Positions 6,611 to 7,754 of a stretch of DNA of 7,754 bases are shown in pieces (positions within the stretch are counted from its first letter, which is position 1; each line of letters begins with the position of its first letter). Where the stretch lies: assembly GCA_027347125.1 (NCBI GenBank), contig DAIERC010000419.1:1-7754 (forward strand), given 5' to 3'. This stretch comes from Ignavibacteriales bacterium (GTDB lineage: Bacteria; Bacteroidota; Ignavibacteria; Ignavibacteriales; Ignavibacteriaceae). Made by a program: the position numbers and the translations under genes. The notes under the pieces were generated by a model, which was not told where the DNA came from, ran no database searches, and was given only the letters and a program-made list of their open reading frames with translations.

Positions 6611-6958
6611 TCAATTAACTTTTTCATCTTTTTTAGGCGTAACAAAACCAAAATTCTGGTTCTGCGGAACGTCGATAATAACTTCGCCGAAGCGGGCTTC
6701 ATATTTTTCGATGTTCTCCTTTAAAGCCTTCATCAACATTTTAGCATGCTGCGGAGTTGTAATAATTCTTGCGTGTACTTTAGCCTTAGGTACGCCGGGA
6801 ACTATGCGGGTAAAATCGATGATAAACTCGGCCGGTGAATGAGTTATTATCGCTAAATTAGAGTAAATGCCCTCGGCTTCTTTCTCACCCAGCTCAATAT
6901 TTATTTGCTGCCCTTGCTGAGGATTATTCGGAGTCATGTTATCTTCTTTGTTTGCCAT
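6611..6958 (-). CDS. DUF3467 family protein
   Basis: This is a 115-residue soluble protein of the uncharacterised DUF3467 family. The core (about residues 18-95) contains NIELGEKEAEGIYSNLA, then SPAEFIIDFTRIVPG and TTPQHAKMLMKAL followed by a charged helix ending in YEARFGEV, all of which I associate with the family. The tail (about 96-115) is polar and probably disordered. There are no cysteines, signal peptide or membrane segments. The ATG at 6958 has AAAAGG 8 bases upstream (6972-6967), the best Shine-Dalgarno match in the window, which supports this start over the ATG at codon 8. Family members in Bacteroidota are, from memory, often next to rpoC; here the neighbours are a TPR gene and miaB. 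The hairpin upstream suggests the gene may have its own promoter. No function can be assigned. Confidence 0.88.
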   Translation of the reverse strand: MANKEDNMTPNNPQQGQQINIELGEKEAEGIYSNLAIITHSPAEFIIDFTRIVPGVPKAKVHARIITTPQHAKMLMKALKENIEKYEARFGEVIIDVPQNQNFGFVTPKKDEKVN

Positions 6959-6998
6959 TAAATTAACCTTTTATTTTAAACTGCCTAATAGTAATAAA

Positions 6999-7041
6999 TG
7001 CCGAAACTATTTTGCTTAAGAAAGCAACAATAACTTCGGCA
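6999..7041 (-). terminator. Long hairpin after the TPR gene, probable terminator or 3'-end stabiliser
   Basis: The minus-strand transcript can fold into a 19-base-pair stem with a four-base loop (bases 7021-7018) and a single bulged base at 7028. The lower stem is TGCCGAA paired with TTCGGCA, and the upper stem is TTGCTT paired with AAGCAA. Two positions (7033/7007 and 7034/7006) are G-U wobbles in the minus-strand RNA but would be A-C mismatches in a plus-strand RNA, which argues that the minus-strand RNA is the functional one. The run after the stem, TTTATTACTATT, is only moderately T-rich, so termination may be partial. The hairpin begins 33 bases after the upstream TPR stop and ends 40 bases before the DUF3467 start, as expected of a transcript boundary. 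Confidence 0.65.
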
Positions 7042-7074
7042 CTTAAAACTTACTAATTTATTTTTTAATAAACT

Positions 7075-7754
7075 TTATTTTCTCAAATCATCTGCTTTTT
7101 GAAATGAACTTTGAGCCTTTTGTTGTTCACCCAAAACGGTATATACCTTACCGAGTAACTCCCACAAAGAGGCATCGTTATTTTTCATTTGAACCAAATG
7201 TTCAAGATACGGAAGAGCCTGTTCGTATTTGCTTTTATCAAGCGGAGCTTTCTCATCTTTTTCTTGAGCTATTTTATTAAGATAAGTTCCCCACTTTACG
7301 TAGGTAACGGCAAGATTGAAAATAGCATTTTGATATGCAGAATCTATTTGAATTGCCTGTTTAAATTGTGTTTCGGCATCCTGGAAATCGTTGTTGCCCA
7401 ATAAAAGAACGCCGTAATTGTAGTGATAGTATTTATTACCCGGTTCTTTAGCAACACCTTCTTTGAAGGCGCTAATAGCGATATCAATTTTATGAGCTCC
7501 TATATAAGAATTTGATAAGAGCAATAAAAGTTCGGAATTATCAGGGTAATATTTTCTTCCTTCTTTAAGCAGGTCAATTGCCTGATTATAATACTCCTGC
7601 GCTTTAACGCTATCCTGCACATCTTTGGAATTTTGATATTTTGATTTAAGGCTTGTAGCTTTATCGTATAAGATTTCGCCGAGATACCTGTAGCCATCGA
7701 TACCATGTTCCTTGTCGATGATTTTCTGTAAAGGAACCATAGCCTTATCGTAAT
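7075..7754 (-). CDS. TPR protein, C-terminal part (runs off the right edge)
   Basis: The frame is open to the right edge. Before the first ATG (7740) the residues YDKA continue the same helical pattern, so that methionine is internal and the N-terminus lies outside the window. The visible 225 or so residues are almost wholly TPR-like helical hairpins. Counting from that methionine they lie at about 46-66, 69-100, 103-134, 137-186 (interrupted by a lysine-rich insert at about 155-170) and 190-220. Typical landmarks are ALPYLEHL, GVLLLGNNDFQDAE and LWELLGKVYTVLGEQQKA. These repeats bind partner proteins; no enzyme domain is visible. Whether it has a signal peptide or membrane anchor cannot be seen. 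It ends at TAA 7077-7075 and is followed by the hairpin at 7041-6999, which probably separates it from the DUF3467-miaB transcript. Confidence 0.85.
   Translation of the reverse strand, partial: YDKAMVPLQKIIDKEHGIDGYRYLGEILYDKATSLKSKYQNSKDVQDSVKAQEYYNQAIDLLKEGRKYYPDNSELLLLLSNSYIGAHKIDIAISAFKEGVAKEPGNKYYHYNYGVLLLGNNDFQDAETQFKQAIQIDSAYQNAIFNLAVTYVKWGTYLNKIAQEKDEKAPLDKSKYEQALPYLEHLVQMKNNDASLWELLGKVYTVLGEQQKAQSSFQKADDLRK

Noticed and set aside
7500..7706. Second minus-strand frame inside the right-hand TPR gene
   Set aside because: It is an out-of-frame shadow of clear TPR coding sequence, with no domain or ribosome site of its own.
1..7754. CRISPR arrays, insertion sequences, tRNA genes or a defence cassette
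   Set aside because: No spaced repeats, transposase-like products, terminal inverted repeats or tRNA-like folds were seen. The genes are ordinary chromosomal functions with uniform composition.

Overview
The window is a compact, AT-rich stretch of bacterial chromosome in which every convincing gene lies on the minus strand, so transcription runs from high to low coordinates. I see no mobile elements, CRISPR arrays, tRNA or rRNA genes, and no sign of recent transfer. The gene set suggests a Gram-negative of the Bacteroidota/Ignavibacteriota (FCB) group, and an ignavibacterial origin is my best guess. Three things point there: the order miaB, sigma-54-type activator, lptE, which I recall from that group; a DUF3467 protein; and start codons with weak or no Shine-Dalgarno sequences, including two TTG starts. 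This placement is an inference from gene content and memory, not a database result.

In transcription order: (1) the C-terminal part of a tetratricopeptide (TPR) protein enters from the right edge (7754-7075). It is followed by a long hairpin (7041-6999) that probably ends its transcript or stabilises its 3' end. (2) A small DUF3467 protein (6958-6611) and miaB (6528-5182), the tRNA methylthiotransferase, come next. (3) A secreted TPR-SPOR protein (5105-4365) is followed 7 bases later by an RNase Z-like metallo-beta-lactamase-fold hydrolase that starts with TTG (4357-3584). (4) After an AT-rich gap of 115 bases, a second block holds a sigma-54-type AAA+ activator without a receiver domain (3468-2365), an LptE-like outer-membrane lipoprotein (2324-1767, or from 2375 if the upstream overlapping start is used), a membrane family 2 glycosyltransferase of the cellulose synthase-like type (1733-282), and the start of another TPR protein (270-1, running off the left edge).

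Much of the set concerns the cell envelope: LptE for lipopolysaccharide export, the SPOR protein for peptidoglycan binding, and the glycosyltransferase for polysaccharide synthesis. It is mixed with RNA-related functions (MiaB and possibly the RNase Z-like protein). The activator upstream of lptE is a reasonable candidate regulator of envelope genes, but no sigma-54 promoter is visible here. I find no clear novel system. The best points for a second look are the strand-specific hairpin, the activator-lptE pairing, the divergent RNase Z-like hydrolase and the TTG starts.
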